This document shows positions 1 through 9,673 of a DNA stretch of 64,000 nucleotides, one piece after another. How positions within the stretch are numbered: position 1 is the stretch's first letter; every line of letters begins with the position of its first letter. A program made the translations under genes and the position numbers. The stretch is taken from positions 1,550,001 through 1,614,000 of the forward strand of contig NZ_JAATNG010000001.1 in the NCBI RefSeq assembly GCF_013184805.1, given 5' to 3'. Under the pieces are notes generated by a model. The model had not been told where the DNA came from. It was given only the letters and a program-made list of their open reading frames with translations, and ran no database searches. The DNA comes from Pseudoruegeria sp. HB172150 (GTDB lineage: Bacteria > Pseudomonadota > Alphaproteobacteria > Rhodobacterales > Rhodobacteraceae).

Positions 1-1
1 G

Positions 2-364
2 TCGCAGCTGTCGGGCGGCCAGCGTCAGCGTGTCGCCATCGCCCGGGCGCTGGTAACGCGGCCCGAGGCGCTGATCTGTGACGAGCCGACTTCGGCGCTG
101 GACGTTTCTGTGCAGGCGCAGATCCTGAAGCTGCTGGACGAGCTGCGCGCCGAGATGGGGCTGACCTGCCTGCTGATCACCCATGACATGGCGGTGGTGC
201 ACGAAGTCGCCGACCGCGTGGCCGTGATGTATCAGGGCCGGATCGTCGAGGAAGGATCGGCGCAGACGGTGCTGGCACATCCCGACAATGACTATACCGC
301 GCGCCTGCTGGCGGCGGCACCGCGGTTCGGAGAGACCGCCGAAGACCTGAAGGTGGCCCAATGA
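2..364 (+). CDS. ABC importer ATP-binding protein, C-terminal part (5' end outside window)
   Basis: This is the C-terminal 120 residues of an ABC ATPase that powers solute uptake from the cytoplasmic face. The open frame runs in from the left edge. It opens with the ABC signature ([15 protein letters not shown]), followed by Walker B and the D-loop ([12 protein letters not shown]) and the switch histidine ([10 protein letters not shown]). The [10 protein letters not shown] stretch after the D-loop is typical of the oligopeptide/dipeptide (DppF/OppF/GsiA) branch, so the substrate is probably a peptide, opine or similar small molecule. The frame ends in an ATGA overlap with the downstream lyase, so the two are translationally coupled and the lyase probably acts on the imported compound. 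The Walker A half and the permeases lie outside the window, so the exact subfamily is inferred. Confidence 0.85.
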   Translation, partial: SQLSGGQRQRVAIARALVTRPEALICDEPTSALDVSVQAQILKLLDELRAEMGLTCLLITHDMAVVHEVADRVAVMYQGRIVEEGSAQTVLAHPDNDYTARLLAAAPRFGETAEDLKVAQ

Positions 365-1707
365 AACTCAGCACCCCGGGCCTGACGCCCGCGACCCTTT
401 TCGCGCGCGAGACACTCTGGCAGTCGTGGCTGGATGTTGAGGCGGCACTTGCCGAAGTGCAGGCAGAGATGGGCATGATCCCCGAAAGCGCCGCGGCGGG
501 CATCCGCGACGCTGCGCGGCTTGACCGTATCGGGATCGAGGCGCTGGAGGCCGATATCCGGCTCACCCATGCGCCGATCCTGTCGCTGACGCGCCTGCTG
601 GGCCGGGCTGCGGGCGAGGCAGGGGCCTGGGTGCATTGGGGCGCCACGACACAGAACGTTATGCAGACTGGACGCATCCTGCTGATCCGAGAGGCGGATG
701 CCGCGATCCGGCGGACGTTGTCTGGGGCGCTGGCACGGCTCGCCGATCTGGCCGAGACCCATGCCGAAACGATCATGGCCGGGCGCACCAATCGGCAGCA
801 TGCGCTGCCGATCACCTTCGGCTTCAAGGTTGCTGGCTGGATCGAGGAACTGTCCCGCGCTGTAGACCGCCTCGACTGCGGTGGACGGCGGCTGTTCGTG
901 TTACCCTTCGGCGGTGCGGTGGGCGCTATGCATGCCTTCGGCCCGCAGGGGCAGGAGCTGAATCGGCTGCTTGCCGCGCGCTTCGGACTGGAAGTATTGC
1001 TGGTTCCGGGTCGCGCGATCAACGACCTTTTTGCCGATTACATCGTCCAGCTTTCGCTGCTGGCGATGAGCATCGAGCGCATTGCCGCCGAACTCTACCT
1101 ACTGATGACCGAGGAGATCGGCGAGATATCCGAGACGCTGGACGCCGGCACCGTCGGGTCTTCGACCATGCCGCACAAGGTGAACCCGAAATACGTGGTC
1201 CGCGTTCTGGCCGATGCCGCCGAATTGCGCTGCCTCGCGGCCCCGGCGATGGAGACCGGGCGGTCGAGCCACGAAGGAGATTCCGCGACCAACCAGCTTC
1301 TTGGCTCGGTGACCGACCGCTCGATCCCGCTGGCGTGGGACATGGCGGTGAGGTTCGAGGGTCTGCTGAGACGCATCGCCGTGGACACCGCGCGCATGGA
1401 ACGGAATTCTGGCCTGACCGGTGGCGCAATTGCGACCGAGCGGCTGATGATGCTGCTGGCGCCAAAGTCCGGCCGGGCCGAGGCGCATGACCTGATCCAT
1501 CACGCGCTGGATCACCGGCCCGAGGGTGCGGCGACGCCCACCGAGGCGCTGCTCGCCAACCCGGCCCTGCGCGCGCATTTCACTGCGGAGGAGATCGCCG
1601 ACGCGCTCGACCCCGCCGGCTATTGCGGCGACAGCGTGCGTATCGCGGGTGACGCGGCGGTGTTGGCGCGGGATCTGTCACGCAGGCTGAAGGATCAGAT
1701 CAGGTAG
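361..1707 (+). CDS. Fumarase/aspartase-superfamily lyase (3-carboxymuconate cycloisomerase / adenylosuccinate lyase-like)
   Basis: A 448-residue cytosolic enzyme of the superfamily that does beta-elimination or cyclisation on succinyl-type substrates. Visible landmarks are LTHAPILSL near residue 65, the QHALPITFG histidine motif near 145 that is typical of CMLE-like members, and the superfamily signature [12 protein letters not shown] at residues 266-277 with its loop serines. Its length matches PcaB (about 450). The start codon overlaps the stop of the preceding ABC ATPase (ATGA), so it belongs to an uptake operon rather than to a protocatechuate cluster. No other pca genes are nearby, which argues against an ordinary PcaB. 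A lyase acting on an imported N-succinyl or aminopolycarboxylate compound is a reasonable alternative. The 3' end overlaps the convergent LysR gene by 13 bases. Confidence 0.8.
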   Translation: MKLSTPGLTPATLFARETLWQSWLDVEAALAEVQAEMGMIPESAAAGIRDAARLDRIGIEALEADIRLTHAPILSLTRLLGRAAGEAGAWVHWGATTQNVMQTGRILLIREADAAIRRTLSGALARLADLAETHAETIMAGRTNRQHALPITFGFKVAGWIEELSRAVDRLDCGGRRLFVLPFGGAVGAMHAFGPQGQELNRLLAARFGLEVLLVPGRAINDLFADYIVQLSLLAMSIERIAAELYLLMTEEIGEISETLDAGTVGSSTMPHKVNPKYVVRVLADAAELRCLAAPAMETGRSSHEGDSATNQLLGSVTDRSIPLAWDMAVRFEGLLRRIAVDTARMERNSGLTGGAIATERLMMLLAPKSGRAEAHDLIHHALDHRPEGAATPTEALLANPALRAHFTAEEIADALDPAGYCGDSVRIAGDAAVLARDLSRRLKDQIR

Positions 1708-2624
1708 ACGAGTTCCGCCGTCTGCGGTTCGGCGGCGCGCCGTTCCTCGACATGCGCCGACAGCGCATCTAGGAACACCTCACACAGGTCGGCGCGCGGC
1801 CCCTTGGCGTGAAGGCTGGCATAGGTGATCCAGTGATCGCCCTCCAGAGGTCGCATCACCAGCCCAGTCTGTGCCGAGGCGGGCAGCGTCACCGCGTCGA
1901 TCAGCGTCAGGCCAAGCCCGTTGCGCACCATCTCGACGGTCACCAGTGTGGAACCGGTTTCGAATGAGACCTGCGGCCGCAGTCCTGCTTCGCCCATTGC
2001 CTCTTCTAATCGGTTGCGCCATCGCTGACCCGCTGCCAGCGTGACCAATGGTGTCTCCGCAAGCTGCTGCGGGCTGATTTCCTCACTACGAGCAAACGGA
2101 TGCGTGTCGGGCATCAGCACTGAAAGCCGGCTGCGGAGTACGGGCATGATATCGACCGGGATGATCTCATTTTCCACGGGCAGCGAGATCAGGCCGATGT
2201 TGTAGCCGCGCGCCGCTACCTTGCTCTCAATCTCGAACCGGCTCTCGATATGCACCGTGCATTGAACATCTGCATTTTGCCGCCTGATCCGGGCAATTGT
2301 CGGTACTACGAGACCGTTTGCCAGCGGCGCCGCGGTAACGACCGACAACCAGTTACGGGTACGGTTGCGCAGGTCCCGGGCGATCAACGGGATCTCATCG
2401 ATCCCGTCCAGTGTATTAGAGATCTGCTGGTAGAAACTGGTGCCGGCTTCGGTCAGCGAAAGTGTACGCCGGGCCCGGGAAAAGAGCGGCAGCGCCAGTT
2501 CGTTTTCGAGCTGAGAAAGCAGCCGGCTTGCCGCGGACGGAGACAGGTTCAACCGATCCGCGGCCTCCGATAGCGACCCGGTCGCGACGACCTGGCGGAA
2601 TAGGTGTAGGCCCTTGATGTTCAT
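1695..2624 (-). CDS. LysR-family transcriptional regulator
   Basis: A 309-residue LysR-type regulator. The N-terminal winged helix-turn-helix covers residues 3-62: LHLFRQVVATGSLSEAA, then LSPSAASRLLSQLE, then LPLFSRARR. The remainder has the look of a two-lobe periplasmic-binding-like effector domain (for example GYNIGLISLP, FETGSTLVTVEMV and NGLGLTLIDA). It is tail-to-tail with the lyase at 361-1707, overlapping it by 13 bases, so it may control that uptake/lyase operon; this is inferred from position only. The ligand cannot be told from sequence. The spacer upstream of its start is AT-rich and holds a direct repeat (separate entry). Confidence 0.9.
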   Translation of the reverse strand: MNIKGLHLFRQVVATGSLSEAADRLNLSPSAASRLLSQLENELALPLFSRARRTLSLTEAGTSFYQQISNTLDGIDEIPLIARDLRNRTRNWLSVVTAAPLANGLVVPTIARIRRQNADVQCTVHIESRFEIESKVAARGYNIGLISLPVENEIIPVDIMPVLRSRLSVLMPDTHPFARSEEISPQQLAETPLVTLAAGQRWRNRLEEAMGEAGLRPQVSFETGSTLVTVEMVRNGLGLTLIDAVTLPASAQTGLVMRPLEGDHWITYASLHAKGPRADLCEVFLDALSAHVEERRAAEPQTAELVYLI

Positions 2625-3223
2625 GCATCGCTGTTGGCTTCGATTTTTGCAATTAATACGGTACCGATTACATTTTTTGCAAGGTTTGGTGCGGTTTTGT
2701 TCCGATTTGTTTGTTTGCGACAGTTGGCGCCGCCCCAGTTCTCATGTGCTTGGATTTGCTATTGAAGCGCCTCCGGTAGCGGTTCAGGCTAGATCTCGGG
2801 GAATGACTTCTTCCCACTCGCGGTCCACCAGTGTGTCATCTGTGTCATCGGCATCCCATGCGGTTAAAGTGGCGTTAAGGCGCCAGAACTCGCGCAGCGC
2901 AGCGAAGCGAACCCGCGCATTGAGCTCGGGCTTCCAGTCGCCGCGACCGAAACTTGAAGCCAAGCGCCTTTGTGGCCTTACTTCAACCAACCCGAAAGGT
3001 CGCATGACGCCCGGACCAGAAACAGGGTGAGGTCCCGCACGTCATGCATTGACAATCTACCCGGGGCACCCATTGGGGGCATTCCACCGATACGGACCAC
3101 GCTATTGGTGCGAAAGCTCCGCCGAAGCATTCGTACGCGATACGGTCAATGCAAAGATCTCCAGGCTATCGAAGTAAGCGGCACGCCGATGTTCCCTAAA
3201 CTCGCAAATGGTCGAGAAAGCTC
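2625..3223. other. Spacer without a convincing gene between the LysR and RND genes
   Basis: About 600 bases between the LysR start and the end of the RND permease. The only stretch with protein-like composition is a leftward 73-codon frame at 2784-3005. It contains acidic and aromatic segments such as RFAALREFWRLNA and DDTLVDREWEEVIP but matches no family I know, and it could be a small gene or the tail of a degraded one. No tRNA, clear terminator or transposase remnant was seen. Confidence 0.4.
2644..2682. promoter_or_regulatory. Direct repeat TTTTTGCAA upstream of the LysR gene
   Basis: Two copies of TTTTTGCAA at 2644-2652 and 2674-2682, start to start 30 bp (about three helical turns), lie in an AT-rich patch immediately upstream of the LysR start. 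Position and helical phasing suggest an autoregulatory binding site, but the repeat is short and part of it is a T-run, so this is tentative. Confidence 0.3.
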
Positions 3224-6200
3224 TCAGAGTTCTTGCGGCGCTGTATCGTTCGCGTCCGTTGCCTGCCGGCGGCGGAATAGCCGGATCACGATCACGAAGA
3301 ACAGCGGGACAAACAGAACGCCCAGAACGGTTGCCGATATCGTGCCGCCCAGAACTCCTGCACCTATCGCATTGCGCCCCCCGGCGCCGGCGCCGGTCGA
3401 CAGAATAAGTGGCAGAACACCAAGCGAAAAGGCCATCGAGGTCATGATGATCGGACGAAAACGCAGCCGCGCCGCCTTGACCGTGGCCTCAAAAAGAGAC
3501 TCGCCGGATTCAAGGAGATCCCGGGCAAATTCCACGATGAGGATTGCGTTCTTGCCGGTAAGGCCGATGACAGTCAGTAGACCAACCTGGAAGAACACAC
3601 CATTCTCGTAGCCGCCAAGCCACGCGCCAATCAGAGCACCGAGCACGCCGATCGGCATAGCCAGCATGACCGCAAAGGGGATCGTCCAGCTTTCGTAGAG
3701 CGCGGCGAGCGACAGGAACACGGCCGCCAATGACAGCGCGTAGAGCAGCGGCGCCTGATTGCCTGACTGCTGTTCTTCCAGTGACAGACCAGTCCATTCC
3801 AGTGCGAATCCTGGTGGGAGCAGCGCCGCTAGCCGTTCCATCTCCGCCATCGCCTCGCCTGATGTTACGCCGGGTGCGGGCGAGCCTTGGATCTGCATCG
3901 CAGGTACGCCGTTGTAACGATAGACACCCTGCGGCCCCTGAACCCACGAACCCGTGGCGAAGTTAGATAGGGGAACCAGCCCGCCGGAGGTGTTCCGCAC
4001 CCTCCATTTTTCTATGTCCGAGGGCGTCGAGCGGGAATCGTACTGCCCCTGTATATAGACGCGCTTGATTCGCCCCTCGTCGACGAAGTCGTTCACGTAG
4101 GAGCCGGCCCAAGCCGTCGACAGCAGGCCCGAAACGTCTGAGGCGCTTACACCCATTGCACCGGCTTTGCGCCAGTCGATGTCGAGCTTGAACTGTGAGG
4201 CATCTTCCAGGCCGTTCGGGCGGGCGGAGGCAATCAGGGGGCTTTGCGCCGCCATGCCGAGCAGCATATTCCGCGCCTGTAGCAGTTCTTCGTGAGTTTG
4301 ACCGCCGCGCGCCTGGAGGTAGCTATCGAAACCTGCGACGTTACCCAATTCCGGTACCGCGGGCGGGACGATCGGGAAAACAAAGGCATCCCGGATCTGT
4401 GACATGGCGCCGAATGCACGACCTGCGATGGACTGTACACTTTGGGAGGGATCAGTTCGTTCCTCCCAGTCTTTTAGTCGCACGAAGGCCAAAGCCATGT
4501 TCTGCCCTTGTCCTGCGAAGCTGAAGCCGACCACGCCGAATACAGACTCGACATCGTCGGATTCGTTGTTGAGGAAGTATTCCTCCACTGTCGTCAAAAC
4601 CCGCTCGGTGCGTTCGATTGTGGCGCCGGAAGGTGCCTGGATGATGACCAGCATGATTCCTTGGTCCTCGTCCGGAAGGAAACCGGTTGGCGTCCGCATG
4701 AAGAGCGACACCATTGACGCTACCAGAATTAGGTAGATCAGGCCGATACGCACTGGGCGACGGAGTATATAGCCGACGGTGCTGCCGTAGCCGCGGGTGA
4801 TACCGTCGAAGGCCCGGTTAAATATGCCATAGAGCCCGCGCCGGGTCGCATGTCCTGTATTCTTTAGTAGGGTCGCGCAGAGCGCAGGCGTCAGTGTCAA
4901 AGCGACCACGACCGACAGGATCATGGCCGAAACAATGGTGACGGAGAACTGCTGGTAGATCACTCCGGTCGAGCCGGGAAAGAACGCCATGGGTACAAAC
5001 ACCGCCGAAAGGACCATTGCGATGCCAACAAGGGCGCCGGTGATCTGCCCCATGGATTTGCGGGTGGCCTCGTAGGGGGAAAGTCCTTCCTCCTCCATGA
5101 TCCGCTCGACGTTCTCAACCACCACGATAGCGTCGTCAACAAGCAGGCCAATTGCGAGCACCATGGCCAACATGGTCAGCGTGTTAATTGTGAAGCCGAG
5201 TGCCGCCATGATGCCGAACGTCCCCAACAAAACGACGGGAACTGCCAGTGTCGGAATGATCGTGGCGCGGAAATTCTGCAGGAAAAGCAACATCACCAGG
5301 AACACAAGCCCGATCGCCTCGAACAAGGTATGCATAACGGATTCGATGGAGATCTCGACGAAGGGTGTTGTGTCGTAGGGAACGACATACCGGACCCCTT
5401 CGGGGAAGAACTGTGCGAACTCTTCCATCCGGTGACGCACAGCCTCGGACGTGTCCAGTGCATTTGCACCTGGCGCGAGGCTGATCGCCATCCCGGTAGA
5501 GGGCTGGCCGTCAAACCGCGACACGAACTCATAGCTCTCCGCCCCGATCTCGACCTCGGCAACGTCGCCCAGCAGAACGAGGCCACCGTTTGTGTCGGCG
5601 CGCAGGACGATCTGGCGAAAGTCCTCGGGCGTCTGTAGCAGGGACTGCGCGGTGATCGTCGCGTTTAGCATTTGCCCTTCTTCAGTCGGGCGGCTGCCGA
5701 AAGCACCGGCGGAAATCTGGGAGTTCTCCTGGCTGACGGCGCTCACGACATCGGATGGCGTCATTTCGTAAGAAGCGAGCTTCGCGGGATCCAGCCAGAT
5801 CCGCATTGCATATTGTGCGCCGAAGACCTGAACTGACCCGACACCTTCTACCCGACTCATTTCATCGACGATATTGGTTTGCAGGTAGTCGCTGAGGTCA
5901 GTGGCATCGTAATTTCCATTGTCCGAGATCAGCGCGATGACCATCAGGAATCCGGCTGAGGATTTTTGTACCTGCACACCTTGCCGTTGAACGCTTTCGG
6001 GCAGTAGCGGCATTGCCTGGCTCAGCTTGTTTTGCACCTGCACCTGCGCAATATCAGGGTCTGTTCCGGTCTCGAAGGTCAGAGTGATCGAGGCCGTACC
6101 GGCCGAGGATGAATTCGACGAAATGTAACGTAGCCCGTCGAGTCCAGTCATCTGCTGTTCGATTATCTGAGTAACCGTGTTGGCCACTGTCTCGGCCGAG

Positions 6201-6355
6201 GCGCCTGGGTAGGCCGCGCGGATCGAGATTGTCGGCGGAGCGATCTGCGGATACTGGGCCACCGGCAAGGTAAAGATCGACAACAATCCGACCCCCATGA
6301 TGAGGATCGATATCACCCATGCGAAGATGGGCCGGTCAATGAAGAAACGAGCCAT
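3224..6355 (-). CDS. RND efflux pump inner-membrane permease (AcrB/MexB-like, HAE-1 family)
   Basis: A 1043-residue proton-driven drug/hydrophobe exporter of the inner membrane, full length for the HAE-1 family (AcrB is 1049). It begins MARFFIDRPIFAWV, the usual first transmembrane helix. The proton-relay pair in TM4 falls at D407-D408 (LLVDDAIVVVENVER), the same numbering as AcrB, and the TM10 lysine is in GLTGKNAILIVEFARD. Large periplasmic porter loops separate the two six-helix halves, and the C-terminus is a short basic tail. It lies 21 bases downstream of the periplasmic adaptor gene and is surely cotranscribed with it. No outer-membrane TolC-type gene follows, so the pump must borrow one from elsewhere. 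It is probably controlled by the divergent TetR gene. Confidence 0.95.
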   Translation of the reverse strand: MARFFIDRPIFAWVISILIMGVGLLSIFTLPVAQYPQIAPPTISIRAAYPGASAETVANTVTQIIEQQMTGLDGLRYISSNSSSAGTASITLTFETGTDPDIAQVQVQNKLSQAMPLLPESVQRQGVQVQKSSAGFLMVIALISDNGNYDATDLSDYLQTNIVDEMSRVEGVGSVQVFGAQYAMRIWLDPAKLASYEMTPSDVVSAVSQENSQISAGAFGSRPTEEGQMLNATITAQSLLQTPEDFRQIVLRADTNGGLVLLGDVAEVEIGAESYEFVSRFDGQPSTGMAISLAPGANALDTSEAVRHRMEEFAQFFPEGVRYVVPYDTTPFVEISIESVMHTLFEAIGLVFLVMLLFLQNFRATIIPTLAVPVVLLGTFGIMAALGFTINTLTMLAMVLAIGLLVDDAIVVVENVERIMEEEGLSPYEATRKSMGQITGALVGIAMVLSAVFVPMAFFPGSTGVIYQQFSVTIVSAMILSVVVALTLTPALCATLLKNTGHATRRGLYGIFNRAFDGITRGYGSTVGYILRRPVRIGLIYLILVASMVSLFMRTPTGFLPDEDQGIMLVIIQAPSGATIERTERVLTTVEEYFLNNESDDVESVFGVVGFSFAGQGQNMALAFVRLKDWEERTDPSQSVQSIAGRAFGAMSQIRDAFVFPIVPPAVPELGNVAGFDSYLQARGGQTHEELLQARNMLLGMAAQSPLIASARPNGLEDASQFKLDIDWRKAGAMGVSASDVSGLLSTAWAGSYVNDFVDEGRIKRVYIQGQYDSRSTPSDIEKWRVRNTSGGLVPLSNFATGSWVQGPQGVYRYNGVPAMQIQGSPAPGVTSGEAMAEMERLAALLPPGFALEWTGLSLEEQQSGNQAPLLYALSLAAVFLSLAALYESWTIPFAVMLAMPIGVLGALIGAWLGGYENGVFFQVGLLTVIGLTGKNAILIVEFARDLLESGESLFEATVKAARLRFRPIIMTSMAFSLGVLPLILSTGAGAGGRNAIGAGVLGGTISATVLGVLFVPLFFVIVIRLFRRRQATDANDTAPQEL

Positions 6356-6376
6356 GGTGTTGGTCGGACCCTAAGA

Positions 6377-7522
6377 TCAGTTTGCTTGCGGCGCGTCGGC
6401 CGGTTCGAGACTTGCGACACGTTCTTCGGGCGCAACGGTGGCGCCAGGCCGCACCTTTTGCAGGCCTTCGACAATAATACGATCGCCTGGGTTCAGTCCC
6501 TCGCTAACCACCCAGGTCGCACCCTGGTCTGTAACCACGGAAAGTGTACGCTCCTCTACGGTGTTATCGGCATTGACGAGCATGGCGACCGCGTTGCCCC
6601 GGCGGTCGCGGGTCACACCTTCCTGCGGCACGAGGAAGACATTCTCCATCGTGGTGGTTGGCATTTCGACCTGCACGTACATACCGGGTAGCAGTAACTG
6701 GTTAGGGTTGTCGAATTCCATCCGTAAAACTACAACGCCCGTCTGCTCATCGACATGCGGTTCTGCTGCGGTCAGCAGGCCCTTGTGGCCGAATGCGCTG
6801 CCGTCGGCGAGTGTCAACGATACTTCTAAATTGGCATCTTTTAGGTCGCGCGCGGTCTCGCCACGGCGCCAGGCAAGCAGTTCCGCCGCTGACTGGGTGA
6901 CATCGACATAGACCGGATCCAGGTTGCGGATCGTCGTCAGTGCGGTGGCCTGGCTAGCGGTCACCAGTGCGCCGGGGCTGGCCTCGGACAGGCCGATGCG
7001 ACCGGTCAGGCGTGCGCGGATCTCGGTGCGGTTCAGTTCAATCTCGGCCGACTGCAACTGCGCCTTTGCGACCTCTACCGCGGCCTGCGCCGAGTCGCGT
7101 CCGGAAAGCGCATCATCGAGCGCCTGCTGGCTGGAAACACCACGGTCGCTCAAGGCCGAAATCCGTTCGAATTCACGCTCGGCCGCGGAAAGCTGCGCTT
7201 CGGCCTGCCGTAGAAGGGCCCGCGCCTGCAGCACCGCCGCTTCGTAGGTCGTCGGGTCGATCCGATAAAGCGTATCGCCGGCCTCGACATGAGTGCCTTC
7301 CTCGAACAGACGTTCGGTGATGATACCGTTGACCTGTGGTCGAACCTCCGCCTGCGCTGATGCGCGGACCCGGCCGGGAAGCGTGGTCGCCAGGGTCACG
7401 GTTTCCGGTTGGACGGTCACCACGGTGACCGCAGTCGGAGGCATTCCCTGCTGCGCGTGCACAGAAGCTGTCGAGCCCGCAAGAACAAGTAGGCCGCAGA
7501 AGTGGTACAAGAGTCGGATCAT
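6377..7522 (-). CDS. RND efflux periplasmic adaptor (membrane fusion protein, AcrA/MexA-like)
   Basis: A 381-residue periplasmic adaptor that links the RND permease to an outer-membrane channel. I chose the ATG at 7522 because it opens directly into a signal peptide (MIRLLYHFCGLLVLAGS, cleavage near VHAQ); an upstream in-frame ATG would add 59 residues of non-signal sequence. Domains in order are a beta-barrel/lipoyl half (PGRVRASAQAEVRPQV), an alpha-hairpin at about residues 95-160 (LRQAEAQLSAAEREFERI), the second lipoyl half (TEIRARLTGRIGLSEASPGA) and the membrane-proximal domain (LLPGMYVQVEMP). It is the first gene of the leftward pump operon, divergent from the TetR regulator across a 144-base spacer. 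There is no lipobox cysteine, so it is secreted rather than lipidated. Confidence 0.92.
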   Translation of the reverse strand: MIRLLYHFCGLLVLAGSTASVHAQQGMPPTAVTVVTVQPETVTLATTLPGRVRASAQAEVRPQVNGIITERLFEEGTHVEAGDTLYRIDPTTYEAAVLQARALLRQAEAQLSAAEREFERISALSDRGVSSQQALDDALSGRDSAQAAVEVAKAQLQSAEIELNRTEIRARLTGRIGLSEASPGALVTASQATALTTIRNLDPVYVDVTQSAAELLAWRRGETARDLKDANLEVSLTLADGSAFGHKGLLTAAEPHVDEQTGVVVLRMEFDNPNQLLLPGMYVQVEMPTTTMENVFLVPQEGVTRDRRGNAVAMLVNADNTVEERTLSVVTDQGATWVVSEGLNPGDRIIVEGLQKVRPGATVAPEERVASLEPADAPQAN

Positions 7523-7555
7523 TTGCGGCTCCAGAACGGGGGATTGGCGAATCTC

Positions 7556-7576
7556 CTTGCCCTTGGGCCGGGCAAG
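7556..7576. promoter_or_regulatory. Inverted repeat in the RND/TetR divergent spacer
   Basis: CTTGCCC and GGGCAAG form 7-bp arms around a 7-base loop, between the divergent adaptor and TetR genes and followed by an A/T-rich run. It could be the TetR-protein operator or a 5'-leader hairpin of the pump mRNA. No T-tract follows on either side, so it is not a terminator. Confidence 0.35.
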
Positions 7577-7666
7577 AAAATATAAAACTCTAGGGTCTCT
7601 TATTTCTTTGACGAGAGGAAATGCAAGCATTCTCTGCGTTGCAGCGTAAGGAAAGGAGCGTCGCGG

Positions 7667-8371
7667 GTGACGTCTGCTGACAATCTGGATGATAAACACG
7701 GCCGGGCGCGCGCCGGCCGACCCAAGGTTTTGTCCATCTGCGAACGCAAGAAACTCGTCCTCGTGGCCGTAAACGATTTGTTCACCGAAGGCGGCATCGA
7801 CGGCCTGACGATTTCGGCGATTGCGAAGCGTGCCGGTATGTCACGGCGCACGCTCTACGAAATCTTCGGTGATCGAGAGACATTGCTGCTAGCCTATCTC
7901 GACGATCTTGTTTCCCGCTGCCTTCAGCCGCTGAGCTCGGACGAGCAGGAATTGCCGCTAAACGACCGTTTGCGCCTGCTGTTTCAGGCGCGAACGGAGT
8001 GGGGCTCCTGGGATTTGCCACTGGCGATCCTTCGACTGGCCATCGACAGTTCGGCGGAAGCGCCCAGTATCGGCCAGCGCTGCCTTGAAATCGGTGGCCG
8101 ACGTGTGGAAGCGATGATCCGGGAAGAACTGGAACGAGCCGTCGCCAGGGGTGAGGTCGGTAAACTGGACACTGCAATTGCTGCGGCGATCCTGCGCGAT
8201 ATGATACAGGTCCCGGTGGTCGACGCTCTATTGGACAACACGTTCCGACCGGACGCCAAAGATAGGCGTGCGCGCACGGAACTAGCACTTGACATCTTCC
8301 TCGCCGGGATCGGAAGCGAAATGGTATCTGGTGCTTCGGCTCGCGGTAAAATTCCGAAGGCATCCAGATGA
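7667..8371 (+). CDS. TetR/AcrR-family transcriptional repressor
   Basis: A 234-residue TetR-type regulator with a GTG start preceded by a good Shine-Dalgarno (AAGGAG, 8 bases upstream). The helix-turn-helix is at about residues 25-70: LVLAVNDLFTEGG, then LTISAIAKRAGMSRRTLYEIF, then DRETLLLAYLDDL. The helical C-terminal ligand domain follows the usual length. It is divergent from the RND pump operon, the classical arrangement for a repressor that is released by pump substrates. The N-terminal 20 residues (DDKHGRARAGRPKVL) are the basic arm common in this family. No gene follows on this strand before the degraded region. Confidence 0.9.
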   Translation: MTSADNLDDKHGRARAGRPKVLSICERKKLVLVAVNDLFTEGGIDGLTISAIAKRAGMSRRTLYEIFGDRETLLLAYLDDLVSRCLQPLSSDEQELPLNDRLRLLFQARTEWGSWDLPLAILRLAIDSSAEAPSIGQRCLEIGGRRVEAMIREELERAVARGEVGKLDTAIAAAILRDMIQVPVVDALLDNTFRPDAKDRRARTELALDIFLAGIGSEMVSGASARGKIPKASR

Positions 8372-8931
8372 TCCCATTACGCCATTAATTCAATTCCGCC
8401 GCAATAGACGCAGCATCCAACAATCTAGGCGTTCGGTCCGATGCAGTTGCTGCTCGCCGTAAGGCTGGCACCAGGCTCAAGCTCGAACACTCCGCCATCT
8501 AAAGCTCCATGCTCTCACTGCATTATCCGAAGCTAGGCCGGCTCCAGCGCTCGGCCGAATTCGGCCAACTAGTAGCGATAGCGGACCGGTCGCTAATGGT
8601 ATGGCTCGCGCCGCACATGCCGGTCTTGCTCGCGCTTTTTCCGCCTGTCTGCGAGAATGTTTGTCAGAACACGTTCCTCACTGTCCCGCAGCGCGCCGAG
8701 CGTGTCTTTTGCATACCAGATAGATATCGAACGATTAGCAGCGTCCATTTGTCAGTGAAGAGATCCAGCGTCCGCGTGATGGAGAAGCTAGATTTGTACC
8801 GACGATTAATTGCAATTTCCGTGAAATTTTTCATTAGACCGCCCGATCTGCCTTGGTCCCCTGTTAACTTGCAAGAATATAGTCAATTCGAGAGCCGTAA
8901 GTTGCGCTTTGAAAGCTTCCGAGTCGGGCCA
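8372..8931. other. Non-coding or decayed DNA upstream of a pseudogene
   Basis: This 560-base stretch has no frame with convincing family features. One frame of 172 codons starting at 8509 runs through it, but it merges into the pseudogene region and looks random. The base composition is lower in GC than the neighbouring genes and stop codons occur in all frames, consistent with gene debris. Confidence 0.5.
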
Positions 8932-9670
8932 ATGGACGACATCGGAAACATGCCGCTGATCATGATCCTGCAACTCACGGACGAAAGTGCGCCGGTGTCT
9001 ATTTGGAGTGGGAAGGCGCAATTGTGACCGGCAATATGAAGGACCGCATGGGGATATCGCGCCTGCATCGTTTCGTCGGGAAGATTTTCTGAAGATAAAC
9101 TCGTGACCATGCGCGCTTTCGGAGCAGAGGTGGAGATTGTACCTGCAGCTGGCGGCATGCTGACAGGAAATGCTATCAACCGGATGATTGCCCGTACGAA
9201 GGACCTCGTTTGCGACCCAGGCACCTTCTGGCCGGATAAAGTGACGCGGACAACTGGCGCGGCTATCTCGATATGGCTGGTGAGATCCTCAAGCTGATAG
9301 GCGGAAGGGACGACCAATTCGTCTGCGTTGTCGTCGGTAGTGGCTGCATTTCGGGTGATGCGAAGGTGCTTAAGGAGCGAGAAGCAGGCACATAGATCGT
9401 CGGTGTCAAACCTCGCTACGTTCGCGCTATCTCCGGCTAAGACACCTGCGGCAGGCATGTCCTTGAAAGCATCGGCCTGCCCTTCGTGCCCGGTGCATTC
9501 CGCCGCGACCTGATGAATGTTGCGATCGCAGTGAACAACGAGGAGGCGTTGGAGACCGCGTGTCCCGTAGCACACAAGGAGGGGATACGCGGCGGAATTG
9601 TATCGGGCGCAAATCTCTTCGCGGCGCTGAAACGAGCGAGCGACACGGTCAGCGAGAAGTCGGTGCTCAA
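8932..9670 (+). pseudogene. Remnant of a PLP-dependent cysteine synthase / cysteine-synthase-family protein
   Basis: Reading the plus strand across frames recovers an ordered series of cysteine-synthase-family motifs: DDIGNMPLIMILQLTDE (8932 on), then after a frameshift near 8997 YLEWEGAIVTGNMKDRM (the substrate-loop and PLP-lysine region), then after an internal deletion GYRACIVSSGRFSEDKLVTM and RAFGAEVEIVPAAGG, then PGTFWPDK, then in another frame DNWRGYLDMAGEILKLIGG. Next come VGVKPRYVRAISG with in-frame stops on either side, GLPFVPGAFRRDLMNVAI and EEALETACPVAHKEG, ending near GGIVSGANLFAALKRAS. At least four frameshifts or deletions and two in-frame stops are visible, so it cannot be functional. 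A long leftward frame covering the same DNA is only its antisense shadow. Confidence 0.85.
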
Positions 9671-9673
9671 TGC

